Notes under the pieces: generated by a model
Seen by the model: the letters and a program-made list of their open reading frames with translations, nothing else
What the model was told of the DNA's origin: nothing
Database searches by the model: none
In this document: positions 15,637 to 25,404 of the stretch, piece by piece
Layout of the letters: the number at the start of each line of letters is the position of its first letter
Position numbering within the stretch: position 1 is the first letter of the stretch
Made by a program: the position numbers and the translations under genes
Assembly (NCBI RefSeq): GCF_000566685.1
Contig: NZ_AZQN01000003.1
Location: forward strand, 558,001 to 622,000
Direction of reading: 5' to 3'
From: Dyadobacter tibetensis Y620-1
Lineage (GTDB): Bacteria > Bacteroidota > Bacteroidia > Cytophagales > Spirosomataceae
Length of the DNA: 64,000 nt

Positions 15637-17094
15637 ATGACCAAAACTGAAAAAAGAATGGGACCGTTGCAAATCAAAGATCTATTACAACAAGCACCTG
15701 AAGGACAGGCTGTGACCCTAAAAGGGTGGGTAAGAACGAAGCGTGAAAGTAAAAATGCCATTTTTATCGCATTAAATGACGGCTCCACCATTCATAATAT
15801 TCAGGCCGTTGCCGGTCCTGAACAGTTTGCCGAAACACTCATACAGCAGGTTACTACTGGGTCTTGCTTACGAATAGAAGGCACACTGATCGCCTCTATG
15901 GGGGCTGGCCAGTCGGTAGAAGTACAGATTTCGGAGTTGGAAGTTTATGGAACCGCAGACCCTGAAAAATATCCACTCCAGCCCAAAAGACATTCCTTAG
16001 AGTTCTTAAGGGAAATAGCACATTTAAGACCCCGTACCAATACATTCGGGGCGATCTTGAGGGTGAGACATGCACTGGCCTTTGCCGTGCACCAATATTT
16101 TAATGAAAAGGGGTTTTTCTACCTCCATACACCCATTATTACGGCTTCTGATGCCGAGGGCGCCGGAGAGATGTTCCGGGTGACAACCCTGGACATGGAT
16201 AAGCCTCCGCGCGATGAGCAAGGGGCTATCAACTATAAGGAAGACTTTTTTGGCCGTGAGGCTAACTTGACCGTTTCTGGACAGCTCGAAGGGGAGTTGG
16301 GGGCACTGGCACTTTCTAAAATTTATACTTTTGGCCCCACTTTCCGAGCCGAAAATTCTAATACCACGCGCCATCTAGCTGAATTTTGGATGATTGAGCC
16401 AGAAATGGCATTCTTTGAGCTGGCCGACAATATGGATCTGGCGGAAGATTTTGTAAAAACGGTTATAGGGTATGCCCTGGAGCATTGTAAGGACGATTTG
16501 GATTTTTTACAAAAGCGCCAGGCCGAAGAGGATAAATCTAAGCCTCAAAATGAGCGCTCCCTGCCACTTCTGGAAAAACTAAGTTTTGTAGTGGATAATC
16601 CTTTTGAGAGACTTACCTATACCGAAGCCATTGAGATATTGTTAAAGTCGAAGCCTCATAAGGAAAAGAAATTCCAGTATCCTGTCGGTTGGGGGATCGA
16701 TTTATCTAGTGAGCATGAACGTTATCTGGTCGAAAAACATTTTAAGAAGCCCGTTATTCTTACCAATTACCCGAAGGAAATCAAATCATTCTATATGAAG
16801 CTTGATGAGGATGGTAAGACTGTACGCGCTATGGATGTGCTCTTTCCAGGCATCGGAGAGATAATAGGCGGTAGTCAGCGAGAAGAAAACTATGACAAAC
16901 TGCTGGAGCGAGTAAAAGAAATAGGTATTGATCCTGAAAATGTATGGTGGTATCTGGAAACTCGCCAATTTGGAACGGCACCACATTCGGGCTTTGGCCT
17001 TGGTTTTGAACGTTTAGTACTTTTTGTAACGGGGATGGCTAATATTCGGGATGTTATTCCTTTCCCTCGCTTTCCTAAGAGCGCCGAATTTTAA
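15637..17094 (+). CDS. asnS: Asparaginyl-tRNA synthetase
   Basis: 485 residues, class IIb aminoacyl-tRNA synthetase charging tRNA-Asn. An N-terminal OB-fold anticodon domain ([25 protein letters not shown]) precedes the catalytic core. Motif 2 is [21 protein letters not shown]-like near 230-250, and motif 3 is [15 protein letters not shown] near the C-terminus. The [10 protein letters not shown] context distinguishes AsnRS from AspRS. Slightly longer than the E. coli enzyme because of an insert near residues 280-310 ([16 protein letters not shown]). Single-gene unit with its own -7 box and terminator. Confidence 0.96.
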   Translation: MTKTEKRMGPLQIKDLLQQAPEGQAVTLKGWVRTKRESKNAIFIALNDGSTIHNIQAVAGPEQFAETLIQQVTTGSCLRIEGTLIASMGAGQSVEVQISELEVYGTADPEKYPLQPKRHSLEFLREIAHLRPRTNTFGAILRVRHALAFAVHQYFNEKGFFYLHTPIITASDAEGAGEMFRVTTLDMDKPPRDEQGAINYKEDFFGREANLTVSGQLEGELGALALSKIYTFGPTFRAENSNTTRHLAEFWMIEPEMAFFELADNMDLAEDFVKTVIGYALEHCKDDLDFLQKRQAEEDKSKPQNERSLPLLEKLSFVVDNPFERLTYTEAIEILLKSKPHKEKKFQYPVGWGIDLSSEHERYLVEKHFKKPVILTNYPKEIKSFYMKLDEDGKTVRAMDVLFPGIGEIIGGSQREENYDKLLERVKEIGIDPENVWWYLETRQFGTAPHSGFGLGFERLVLFVTGMANIRDVIPFPRFPKSAEF

Positions 17095-17114
17095 TTTTAT
17101 CTTTTATTTAGTAC

Positions 17115-17155
17115 TGGCCTCTCTATTCTTTACGTTGGATAGAGGGGCCATTTTT
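17115..17155 (+). terminator. Terminator of asnS
   Basis: TGGCCTCTCTAT (17115-17126) pairs with ATAGAGGGGCCA (17139-17150) with one G-U, followed by TTTTT. Confidence 0.8.
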
Positions 17156-17320
17156 GTAATGGGTGAAGGGCTTTCCACATGGTGGCAATTTTGACAATTA
17201 GAAGAAATTGTTAGAGAAACCCAATTTTCTTCTATACTTATGACGATGGGTTATACAGTTGTACTGGGATATCCCTAGTTTTGGCGATTGAAAAACTGTT
17301 AATGGCCTTTAGAATAGCCT

Positions 17321-18532
17321 ATGATGAGAGACGTGCAGCCGAAGTGGTGGTGGGGATTGGTAGCCGTAATTGGAATATCGCTGATTTCCTGGGGTTTGAC
17401 GGGCAGAGGAGACCACATTGCCCAACGGAATGTTCTATCCGAAGAAGAGCGGGTGAAGCTGGATCCTACCCGGCCCAAAAAACAAGATTCGCATACAGCC
17501 TATAAAATAACCCGAATAGACGAGATATTTCAGCGGAAACGGCGTGGAGGTTTCAATGGCAATGTTCTGGTGGTTCAGGATGGTCAATTATTGTACCAAA
17601 AGTCATTTGGTTATGCGCATTTAAAAGACAAGGATTCATTGGATCAGACCTCTCGGTTTCAATTGGCCTCCCTTTCAAAACCCTTTACAGCTGTGGCGAT
17701 ACTTCAACTGGTTCAGCAGGGAAGGATCAGTTTGAGCGATTCTGTTCAACGCTTTTTTCCTGATTTTCCTTACCCCGGGGTAAAAATAGATTTACTGTTA
17801 AGTCATAGGAGTGGGCTGCCCAATTATATATATTCTTTCCCTGATAGCGTACGCCATGGGCGAAAGTACCCGTCTAATATGGACATCATGGACTGGTATG
17901 CACGGGTGAAACCCACGCCTCAGCGTTATAACCGGCCCGATCGTTCCTTTGTCTACTGCAACACAAATTATTGCGTCCTGGCAGCTATTGTAGAGAAGGT
18001 ATCCGGGAAAGCATTTGGCAGTTATCTCCAAGAAAATATTTTCGATCCCTTGGGCATGAACGATTCCTATTTGGTATCGGACAGCTCCGCTCTGGCTGCG
18101 GTAAACCGCACCGTGGGGCATCAATATGGTCGGCAGATACCCAAAGATTATTATGATGACGTCGTTGGGGATAAAGGGATATATTCTACAACAGGCGATT
18201 TATACCGATTCTATAGTGGACTCACCAAAGGGTTACTTATTTCGGACTCTCTGCGGGCGGAAGCCTTTACTCCTAGAAGCTTTGAAAAACCGGGGATTCG
18301 AAATTATGGGTATGGGTTCCGCATGCATACCAATCCCGATCGGTCTGTGCGCTTTATCTACCATGGGGGCTGGTGGAAAGGGTATAATACACTGATGTGG
18401 ATTAGTCCTAAATCTAAATCAGTTATTGTGGTACTCAGCAACTCCTATAACCGATCGACCTACGATATTAAGGATGTATTGGAAGTGCTGGAAGGCGAGG
18501 ACCAGCTTGAGGATATTGAGAAAGACATTTAA
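17321..18532 (+). CDS. Serine hydrolase, class C beta-lactamase/penicillin-binding-protein-like
   Basis: 403 residues. An N-terminal hydrophobic helix (about 9-26, WWWGLVAVIGISLISWGL) acts as an anchor or uncleaved signal, so the catalytic domain is periplasmic. The catalytic Ser117-x-x-Lys120 lies in ASLSKPFT, the YxN-type motif is YCN in FVYCNTNYC, and the third motif is HGG in FIYHGGWWKGY. The AmpC/EstB fold is certain. Members are peptidases, esterases or D-aminopeptidases, and true beta-lactam hydrolysis cannot be concluded. Two tandem ATGs open the gene. It precedes nuoL by 62 bases on the same strand, but a functional link is not evident. Confidence 0.85.
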   Translation: MMRDVQPKWWWGLVAVIGISLISWGLTGRGDHIAQRNVLSEEERVKLDPTRPKKQDSHTAYKITRIDEIFQRKRRGGFNGNVLVVQDGQLLYQKSFGYAHLKDKDSLDQTSRFQLASLSKPFTAVAILQLVQQGRISLSDSVQRFFPDFPYPGVKIDLLLSHRSGLPNYIYSFPDSVRHGRKYPSNMDIMDWYARVKPTPQRYNRPDRSFVYCNTNYCVLAAIVEKVSGKAFGSYLQENIFDPLGMNDSYLVSDSSALAAVNRTVGHQYGRQIPKDYYDDVVGDKGIYSTTGDLYRFYSGLTKGLLISDSLRAEAFTPRSFEKPGIRNYGYGFRMHTNPDRSVRFIYHGGWWKGYNTLMWISPKSKSVIVVLSNSYNRSTYDIKDVLEVLEGEDQLEDIEKDI

Positions 18533-18594
18533 CGTAGTTTGAATTCGGGGTTTTATTCAAGATATTTGCCGAATGAATCGATTTATACCAGTCT

Positions 18595-20544
18595 ATGCCT
18601 GAAGCCTCGCGTTTTTTTCCTGTAAATGTGTTGCTCCTACTACCATTTATGGTTTTTGTGGTATTGTGGCTTTCGGGACGTAAGTTCAACAGGCTAGCCG
18701 GTTGGCTGGGGGCCTTGGCCACTTTCGTAGGATTGGTGATAAGCCTATGGATACCTAATCCTGATAAGGTGCAGGTGTTCAGCTTTGCATGGACGCAGAT
18801 CGGCGAACGTAGCATTACCCTAGATTTTCGATTGGACGGTCTTAGTTATCTGATGCTTGCAGTTGTACATTTTGTAGCCCTGCTCGTTCAGTTATACTCC
18901 ACGGCATATCTTAAAGGGGACCCCAATCTACACCGATATTTTGCCTTTATTCAACTCTTTTTATTTTCAATGCTAGGCATAGTCTTGTCGGGAAATCTGC
19001 TGATTATGTATGTGTTTTGGGAGCTGGTTGGGCTCTCTTCTTATCTGTTAATTGGATTTTGGTACCAAAAGAAACGGCCTGTTTGGGCGGCTCAAAAGGC
19101 CTTTGTACTCAATAGAATTGGTGATGCTGCCTTCCTAACAGGGATTTTACTATTGATATACTATACTGGATCTACCGACTTAGAGGCTTTGACCTATTCC
19201 ATAGCTTCCATTTCGCCTGGAATGCTAACGTTTATTGGTATTTGTCTTTTTGGTGGTTGTATGGGTAAGTCTGCGCAGTTTCCCCTTTCGGGTTGGCTAC
19301 CTGATGCCATGGAGGGGCCTACTCCTGTTTCGGCGTTGATTCATGCCGCTACTATGGTGGCCGCAGGAATATTTCTACTTGCTCGCATTGTTTTCTTGCT
19401 GACTCCGGAGGCCCAGCTCTTTATAGCTATTATTGGCACCGTAACCATGTTGTTAGGGGCCTTTCAAGCCATGAGTGCCTGGGATATTAAGCGCGTTCTT
19501 GCATTTTCCACCATGTCGCAACTGGGGTTAATGGTAACAGCTGTAGGCATAGGTAGCTGGCAAATGGCCATTTTTCATTTGGTTACCCATGCGTTTTTCA
19601 AAGCTGGTCTCTTTCTTTCAGCAGGTTCTGTTATTCACGCTTTGCATGGCGACGATTCTTTCGATGCCCAGGACATGCGTAATATGGGCGGTTTACGAAA
19701 ACCATTACCTATTACCTTCATATGCTATTTAGTCTGTGCCTCTGCACTGGCTGGACTTCCCTTTTTCTCTGGGTTTTTGTCTAAAGACGCCATCATTACC
19801 GAAGGATTTGTCAACTTGTCGGCGTGGGGGAATTTTGGGCTTGTGTTTCCTATTGCCATCCTATTGGGTGCGGGTCTCACCGCTTATTATATGTTCCGCC
19901 AGGTATGGCTCATATTTTTTGGGGAATCACGTTATTCGACTTCTGGAATAGATCCGCACGAGTCTCCGGGAAGTATGTGGATACCGATGGCCATTTTAGC
20001 ATTATTATCTGGTTTTTGGTGGTTTTCCTTCAATCCATTCAATGCGGGGCAAGGGTGGTTCCTTGCCTATTTAGGGGTCTCCGAAACCTCTCATTTGTCT
20101 TGGGTACCTCTAGTGGCAGGACTGGTAACGGCTTTGGCTCTGGGAGCTGGCTATTGGCAGTCTCGAGCCAACAAGCCTTTTGGCCTATATCACCCTCAGG
20201 CGATACAGTCCGACAAGGCCTGGCCCAGCTGGCTCCGGGACTACGCCCCAAACGCTTATTTTATCAAACCCTTCGAGGGTATATTTAAATTTACTGCAGT
20301 ATTAGAAAGGTATTTGATCGATGCGTTTGTGAATCTCATAGCTCAAACTACTGTAGTATCGGGACATCTGTTGGCTTGGGTGGATCGGAATATTGTAGAT
20401 GGTGTCGTGGCTGCTATTGTTGGCAGTGCCAAAAGTTTGGGAAAAGGAGTAAGGAGTCTTCAAAATGGCAGGATTCAATCTTATTTTCTGGTAACTGCCG
20501 CTGGTATGCTATTGCTGTTTATCTGGCTGTTTTTTTTATTATAA
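18595..20544 (+). CDS. nuoL: NADH-quinone oxidoreductase subunit L
   Basis: 649-residue antiporter-like membrane subunit of respiratory complex I. Features are the N-terminal helices, RLDGLSYLML, YFAFIQLFLFSMLGIVLSGN, FWELVGLSSYLLIGFW, and the core GKSAQFPLSGWLPDAMEGPTPVSALIHAATMV. A long C-terminal part with a lateral helix ends in a final transmembrane segment (FLVTAAGMLLLFIWLFFLL). It pumps protons at the distal end of the membrane arm. nuoM follows after 22 bases, but nuoK, nuoN and the peripheral-arm genes are absent from the flanks. Confidence 0.95.
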   Translation: MPEASRFFPVNVLLLLPFMVFVVLWLSGRKFNRLAGWLGALATFVGLVISLWIPNPDKVQVFSFAWTQIGERSITLDFRLDGLSYLMLAVVHFVALLVQLYSTAYLKGDPNLHRYFAFIQLFLFSMLGIVLSGNLLIMYVFWELVGLSSYLLIGFWYQKKRPVWAAQKAFVLNRIGDAAFLTGILLLIYYTGSTDLEALTYSIASISPGMLTFIGICLFGGCMGKSAQFPLSGWLPDAMEGPTPVSALIHAATMVAAGIFLLARIVFLLTPEAQLFIAIIGTVTMLLGAFQAMSAWDIKRVLAFSTMSQLGLMVTAVGIGSWQMAIFHLVTHAFFKAGLFLSAGSVIHALHGDDSFDAQDMRNMGGLRKPLPITFICYLVCASALAGLPFFSGFLSKDAIITEGFVNLSAWGNFGLVFPIAILLGAGLTAYYMFRQVWLIFFGESRYSTSGIDPHESPGSMWIPMAILALLSGFWWFSFNPFNAGQGWFLAYLGVSETSHLSWVPLVAGLVTALALGAGYWQSRANKPFGLYHPQAIQSDKAWPSWLRDYAPNAYFIKPFEGIFKFTAVLERYLIDAFVNLIAQTTVVSGHLLAWVDRNIVDGVVAAIVGSAKSLGKGVRSLQNGRIQSYFLVTAAGMLLLFIWLFFLL

Positions 20545-20566
20545 ATCTATTTCGAATCCATAATTG

Positions 20567-22222
20567 ATGATTGATCATATACTTTCCTTACTGATCCTGA
20601 TCCCCCTGCTAGGAGCACTGGTTATTGCCTTTTTGCCCGATCAGTTCAGGCAGCAATTGCGATGGATAGCCCTTGGAGCTTTGTTGGCAGACGCTCTTTT
20701 GCTTCTTCCACTGTTCATGAACTATCAAAAGCTGGAAGCAGGCCTGCAACTCGCTGAAAATATCGACTGGATCACGCTCCCCTTAGGGAGTTTGGGAGTA
20801 GTATCTATCGACTACAGCCTGGCAGTAGATGGGATCAGCATTCCATTGGTCGTGTTAGGAATATTAGTGCTCTTGCTGGGTGTGATAAGTTCTTGGAACG
20901 TCATTGACAAGGCTAAGGCCTATTTTTCCCTATATCTTTTGCTTTCAGCCAGCATTCTAGGATGCTTTATGGCTCAGGATTTATTTTTGTTCTACCTGTT
21001 TTTCGAATTTATGCTACTTCCCATGTATTTCCTGATTGGACTTTGGGGAGGACCTAGAAGGGAATATGCGGCGATAAAATTCTTTATTTACACTTTTGTG
21101 GGTTCCCTTCTCATCTTAGTGGTTATGATAGGTCTATATCTCTCTGTTATCGATCCATTGGAGACTGCGCGTTATATAGGACTTGCCACTCCTGCCCATG
21201 CGCAGGCAGGAGAGGTCGCACTCATGATTCAGCGACTACTTGCTGAAGGGAGTCTTTCTGCTGATCAGTTGGTTCATAGCTTCCGTTTCGAATATCTGGC
21301 CGATCCCGGAAATTACATTCCTGGTTCCATCTTAAATATGGAAACGGGTCGGTATATACTCAACATGCCCATTCGGATGCTGGCCTTTTGGTTTATGTTC
21401 CTAGGCTTCGCCGTGAAACTCCCGGTGGTTCCTTTTCACACATGGCTTCCCGATGCCCATGTTGAGGCACCAACTCCTATTTCAGTAGTTCTCGCGGGAA
21501 TATTACTAAAAATAGGAGGTTATGGTTTTATACGTATTGTGGATGGTTTCTTTCCCTATGAGGCGCAGTATAATATACTTCCGTTAGGCCTATTGGCTAT
21601 GATATCTATCGTCTATGGAGGGTTTAATGCATTAGGTCAAAAAGATTTGAAAAAAATGATTGCCTACTCATCGGTCTCTCACATGGGATTTGTACTCTTG
21701 GGTATTGCTGCATTTACTGCAGAAGGTTTTAACGGGGCCATTTATCAAATGGTAAGTCATGGTGTCTTGTCTTCCATGCTTTTCCTGCTGACAGGGGTAC
21801 TTTATGACCGTACTCACGACCGATCCATTGAAAATTATCGAGGATTAATTCAAGTTATGCCGAAATTTACGATTCTTACGGGAGTCGCCTATTTTGCATC
21901 ATTGGGTTTGCCCGGATTTTCAGGTTTCGTAGGGGAATTATTTACCTTGATGGGGGCCTTCCAGGCCGAGGAGATGCCGGTTTGGATTCCTGCGCTATCT
22001 ACATTAGGTATAGTGTTAGCCGCTGCATATTTCCTATGGACCTATCAGCGCATGTTTTTTGGAGAATTTTGGTATCGCAATGCGCCACAACCCTTTGAAG
22101 ACCTAACGAATAGAGAGTATGGTATGCTGGTGCCTTTGGCAATATTAGCCGTTTTGCTGGGGGTGTTACCAGGAATTATTTTTAATGTAACTGGGCCTGC
22201 TGTGGCCCTGTTCCTTGATTAA
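20567..22222 (+). CDS. nuoM: NADH-quinone oxidoreductase subunit M
   Basis: 551 residues from the ATG at 20567; a TTG one codon earlier is in frame. Polytopic proton-pumping subunit: VDGISIPLVVLGILVLLLGV, FYLFFEFMLLPMYFLIGLWGG with the conserved Glu, and KLPVVPFHTWLPDAHVEAPTPISVVLAG. Conserved Lys and His follow in LKKMIAYSSVSHMGFVLLG. A hydrophilic stretch of about 60 residues near 200-265 (ARYIGLATPAHAQAG...YIPGSI) separates two helices and makes it longer than the E. coli protein. Next to nuoL only; the downstream gene is not nuoN. Confidence 0.94.
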   Translation: MIDHILSLLILIPLLGALVIAFLPDQFRQQLRWIALGALLADALLLLPLFMNYQKLEAGLQLAENIDWITLPLGSLGVVSIDYSLAVDGISIPLVVLGILVLLLGVISSWNVIDKAKAYFSLYLLLSASILGCFMAQDLFLFYLFFEFMLLPMYFLIGLWGGPRREYAAIKFFIYTFVGSLLILVVMIGLYLSVIDPLETARYIGLATPAHAQAGEVALMIQRLLAEGSLSADQLVHSFRFEYLADPGNYIPGSILNMETGRYILNMPIRMLAFWFMFLGFAVKLPVVPFHTWLPDAHVEAPTPISVVLAGILLKIGGYGFIRIVDGFFPYEAQYNILPLGLLAMISIVYGGFNALGQKDLKKMIAYSSVSHMGFVLLGIAAFTAEGFNGAIYQMVSHGVLSSMLFLLTGVLYDRTHDRSIENYRGLIQVMPKFTILTGVAYFASLGLPGFSGFVGELFTLMGAFQAEEMPVWIPALSTLGIVLAAAYFLWTYQRMFFGEFWYRNAPQPFEDLTNREYGMLVPLAILAVLLGVLPGIIFNVTGPAVALFLD

Positions 22223-22283
22223 AGTGCATCAATAAGGCGTACCCCTCCTTTTAAGATTTGTATTGTAACCATTTAATAAACTT

Positions 22284-22322
22284 GTCTAGCGAGGAATTCT
22301 TCCGGAGAATATCTCGCTAGAC
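22284..22322 (+). promoter_or_regulatory. Long hairpin just upstream of the membrane-protein gene
   Basis: GTCTAGCGAG (22284-22293) and CTCGCTAGAC (22313-22322) pair perfectly. The loop itself pairs as ATTCT/AGAAT around TCCGG, making a stem of nearly 17 bp. It has no T-run, so it is not a standard nuoM terminator. It lies 19 bases before the ATG at 22342, where it could mask or mark the start. Confidence 0.5.
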
Positions 22323-22341
22323 GGTGTACAACACTATAGTC

Positions 22342-23541
22342 ATGAAGCTTGAGGAAATTTACAATCGTTTTATTTTAAAAATAGAACGAGCCCTAGATAC
22401 AAATTTTTGGTTATGGAAATTGGTAGGGTGCTGTGTGGTCTTAACATTGTTTTTAGCCTTCCCCCCTTATTCCCTACTTTTTCAACATTTTAGCGCCCAA
22501 GGAGCCAAATTGGATGCATGGACCTTCATTCATAACCAAGCCCAAGATCTGTTACATCCTGCCGATTTCTCGATAGGGGTACGCCGGGAGGCCATGGTTT
22601 TTCGTTGGGTATTACCCGGCCTTTATCGCCTATTCGGAGAGAATTTAATACTCATCCTCTTCCTGCAATTCGGGCTTGCAGTAGGTTTCCTATACCGGGT
22701 TGGTTCATTTGCTTATACACTGTTCCAAGACAAGGTGATAACGGCACTCATATTGTTCTCGATTTCCAATACTTTTGTAGGAGTCTGGGGGTTTGCCGAT
22801 ATACATGGGTATGGCGATATCATTGCATACTTTTTACTTCTATGGGCCATTACGAGTCGAAATTGGATTCTGATTTTTCTGGCTATGCTGGGTGCCTACT
22901 TTACCGATGAACGGGCAGTCGTAGCCGGAGGATATGTACTTATCTTCTGGGCCGTATCTGAGGCTCTTGCCCGTGGCAGAGCAGATTTTAAATCCTTAAT
23001 TAAAACGGTGTTTACGGGAAGAAGCACGGCAGTTTGGTTAGCTTGGGTTGTTTACCTATCTGTTCGGTTATATATTAAACTAAATTATTTTCAACAGCAC
23101 CATTATTCTGCTGTTGGTATGCCTGTTATGCTGGAAAATCAACACCGGAGTGGACTTGGGAGTAGTCTTTGGTCGGTATTTGAGGGTCTTTGGCTCGTAT
23201 TGATAGCAGCATTCACTGTTTTATGGCTGCAAAGCAAGCGATGGATATCACTCTTCTTTCTATCGGGCTTTTTGGTGCTCCTTACCACAGGACTATATGT
23301 GCATGATGTGGACCGTGCCTTTGGTTACGGCTTCCCCTTTATTCTCCTAAGTCTTGTCATATTAAAATACTGTACCGACCGTGTACCTCTTCAGCTTATC
23401 CTATTTTTTTGCATGAACGTATGTGTTGCTCAGCTTCAGGTATTTACAATGGGATATAATGTGATCGTTTGGGTAGAGCCTCTACCCATCAAAGCTCTCA
23501 TATTTTTGAGTCGCTACTTGGGTTGGGGAATATTTGTCTGA
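22342..23541 (+). CDS. Polytopic membrane protein of unknown family, possible glycan glycosyltransferase
   Basis: 399 residues from the ATG at 22342; a GTG at 22324 directly abuts the upstream hairpin. About nine to ten hydrophobic helices are visible, with loop motifs WGFADIHGYGDIIAYF, YFTDERAVVAGGY and HDVDRAFGYGFPF. I do not recognise the family. Topology and acidic residues near the outer ends of helices recall polyprenyl-phosphate-dependent GT-C enzymes and GtrS-type O-antigen transferases. The following genes make an amino-deoxysugar and a polyprenyl-phosphate sugar, which supports but does not prove that idea. Confidence 0.5.
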   Translation: MKLEEIYNRFILKIERALDTNFWLWKLVGCCVVLTLFLAFPPYSLLFQHFSAQGAKLDAWTFIHNQAQDLLHPADFSIGVRREAMVFRWVLPGLYRLFGENLILILFLQFGLAVGFLYRVGSFAYTLFQDKVITALILFSISNTFVGVWGFADIHGYGDIIAYFLLLWAITSRNWILIFLAMLGAYFTDERAVVAGGYVLIFWAVSEALARGRADFKSLIKTVFTGRSTAVWLAWVVYLSVRLYIKLNYFQQHHYSAVGMPVMLENQHRSGLGSSLWSVFEGLWLVLIAAFTVLWLQSKRWISLFFLSGFLVLLTTGLYVHDVDRAFGYGFPFILLSLVILKYCTDRVPLQLILFFCMNVCVAQLQVFTMGYNVIVWVEPLPIKALIFLSRYLGWGIFV

Positions 23542-23706
23542 AGGTCAAAACCCCCTCTCATGTTACTGGTAGCCTATTTTGAAATATATGGTGATTTTAT
23601 TTCAATTTTTTTTAGTTATTTAAATACAATTTGTTGGTCTTTTTGCCATATTTGAGGAAGTATTGCAGGTATTGCTTGCAATGATACCCCCCTAACATAC
23701 AGCAGA

Positions 23707-24168
23707 ATGGCAAAACTTATACAACTGGATTCATTTCAAGCGAATGATGGCAATCTGACCGTTTTTGAAAAAATTATCCCCGGAAATATTAAGCGGGTAT
23801 TTTATATTTATTCTGCCGGGGATTGCTCCAGAGGAGGGCATAGGCACCACAAAGCATGGAATGCGCTTATCTGTATTCAAGGAAGTTGCCGGGTGTATTG
23901 CCATAATGGAGTTAGGGAAGAAGAATTTTGGCTCAATCAGCCCAATTCCTGTTTAGTGGTAGTTCCAGAAGACTGGCATATCATGGACAGGTTTAGCGAG
24001 GATGCCATACTATTGGTTCTTTCCAACGAATTTTACAGTGTGCAGGATTATATTGATGCTCCCTATCCTGGAATGTCTGCCCTTGCTGGCCCTGATTGGT
24101 GGCCTGGAACTGGGGAGGATACCCTATCCCTGCCCGTACCTTTAGCCTTCAGGGCCGTGGGGGCTTAG
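23707..24168 (+). CDS. FdtA/QdtA-family dTDP-4-keto-6-deoxyglucose 3,4-ketoisomerase (cupin)
   Basis: 153 residues, the standard length of the WxcM/FdtA cupin family. The active-site signature GGHRHHKAWNALICIQGSC supplies paired His45 and His47 for substrate enolisation, and cupin strands follow (VVVPEDWHIMDRFSEDAILLVLSNEFY). Known members turn dTDP-4-keto-6-deoxyglucose into the 3-keto sugar, the first step to 3-amino-3,6-dideoxyhexoses (Fuc3N or Qui3N). The aminotransferase that would act next is 140 bases downstream. RmlA and RmlB, needed to make the precursor, are not in the window. Galacto versus gluco outcome cannot be read from the sequence. Confidence 0.85.
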   Translation: MAKLIQLDSFQANDGNLTVFEKIIPGNIKRVFYIYSAGDCSRGGHRHHKAWNALICIQGSCRVYCHNGVREEEFWLNQPNSCLVVVPEDWHIMDRFSEDAILLVLSNEFYSVQDYIDAPYPGMSALAGPDWWPGTGEDTLSLPVPLAFRAVGA

Positions 24169-24308
24169 TAAAAAACAACTCAATTTTTTTTGAAGCTGTT
24201 CCGGTTCGTCTTACAGGAATTATTACCCCTTAACAGACCATCTTGAATAGTTTTGTATTCGCTCACTCGGACACAGAAGGTAAAGTTTCTGTGTTGATTA
24301 ACCGCTGT

Positions 24309-25400
24309 ATGATACCCTTTCTGGACCTTAATCAAATAAACGCTCCTTATCAAAGCGAAATAGAGGCGGCAGTGCTTCGCGTGGTTCGTTCTGGATGGTA
24401 TATTTTGGGTAAAGAGTTGCAATCCTTCGAAGAAGCATTTGCGAACTATAGCCAAGCAAGTTATGCCATAGGGGTAGGGAATGGCCTGGATGCGCTAACT
24501 TTAATTTTGAAAGCTTACAATTTCGAAGTAGGGTCGGAAATTATTGTTCCAGCCAATACCTATATTGCCTCTATACTTCCCGTTTCTTTTTTATCTTTAA
24601 AGCCCATACTGGTAGAACCGGACCCTCGCACCATGTTGCTGGACGTTTCCCAAATAGAAAAAGTGATCAGCCCAGATACTAGGGCGATCTTGACGGTGGA
24701 TCTCTACGGGAAAAGTTGCGATATGGAGGCTATTCAGGAATTGGCTTCGCGTCATCACCTTAAAGTGATCACCGATGCTGCTCAGGCTCATGGAGCGAAG
24801 TTTAAGGGTAGAAAAGTAGGGAGCATAGCCGATGCTACTGCTTTTAGTTTTTATCCTACCAAAAATCTTGGGGCCCTAGGGGATGCCGGGGCCATTACGA
24901 CCAACGATCCGCAATTAGCTCGAAAACTAAAGTCTTTACGGAATTATGGCTCTGAAATAAGATACCAGAATGATTTGCAAGGCCATAATAGCAGAATGGA
25001 CGAAATACAAGCGGCTGTCTTGGGGGTAAAACTTCCATGGCTCGATCGGGATAACCAGGCTCGACGCCAGATCGCGGAAGCATATTTAGAGGGAATTAGG
25101 CAGCCCGAAGTAATCCTACCGCCTTCAGATACGCACCAGGAAGATTCCTGGCATTTATTTGTGCTGAGACATCCCGACCGCCCCAGAGCTTTGGCTCATT
25201 TGACGGCGCAGGGAGTGGAAACTCAAGTGCATTATCCCACTGCCATTCACCGGCAGCAGGCCTATAAGTCGTTAAGTAGCCTAACACTACCAATTACAGA
25301 AGCGATTCATCAACAGGTTATCAGCATCCCACTTCACCCCCAGTTGACCCGCCAACAAGTAAATCAGGTTATAGAAGCCGTCAATTCCATCCCTCTTTAG
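24309..25400 (+). CDS. DegT/DnrJ/EryC1/StrS-family PLP sugar aminotransferase (FdtB-like)
   Basis: 363 residues from the ATG at 24309 ([18 protein letters not shown]); the upstream TTG frame adds no family sequence. Fold type I aminotransferase: [21 protein letters not shown], a PLP-pyridine Asp in [11 protein letters not shown], and Schiff-base Lys185 in [16 protein letters not shown]. With the ketoisomerase before it, the likely reaction is glutamate-dependent amination of dTDP-3-keto-6-deoxyhexose to dTDP-Fuc3N or dTDP-Qui3N. It ends 4 bases before the glycosyltransferase start, indicating one transcript. Confidence is high for the family and moderate for the exact sugar. Confidence 0.88.
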   Translation: MIPFLDLNQINAPYQSEIEAAVLRVVRSGWYILGKELQSFEEAFANYSQASYAIGVGNGLDALTLILKAYNFEVGSEIIVPANTYIASILPVSFLSLKPILVEPDPRTMLLDVSQIEKVISPDTRAILTVDLYGKSCDMEAIQELASRHHLKVITDAAQAHGAKFKGRKVGSIADATAFSFYPTKNLGALGDAGAITTNDPQLARKLKSLRNYGSEIRYQNDLQGHNSRMDEIQAAVLGVKLPWLDRDNQARRQIAEAYLEGIRQPEVILPPSDTHQEDSWHLFVLRHPDRPRALAHLTAQGVETQVHYPTAIHRQQAYKSLSSLTLPITEAIHQQVISIPLHPQLTRQQVNQVIEAVNSIPL

Positions 25401-25404
25401 TATC

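Noticed and set aside
15393-15650. 85-residue plus-strand ORF before asnS
   Set aside because: It overlaps the N-terminus of the PAP2 gene on the other strand and the asnS promoter region, and has no protein-like features.
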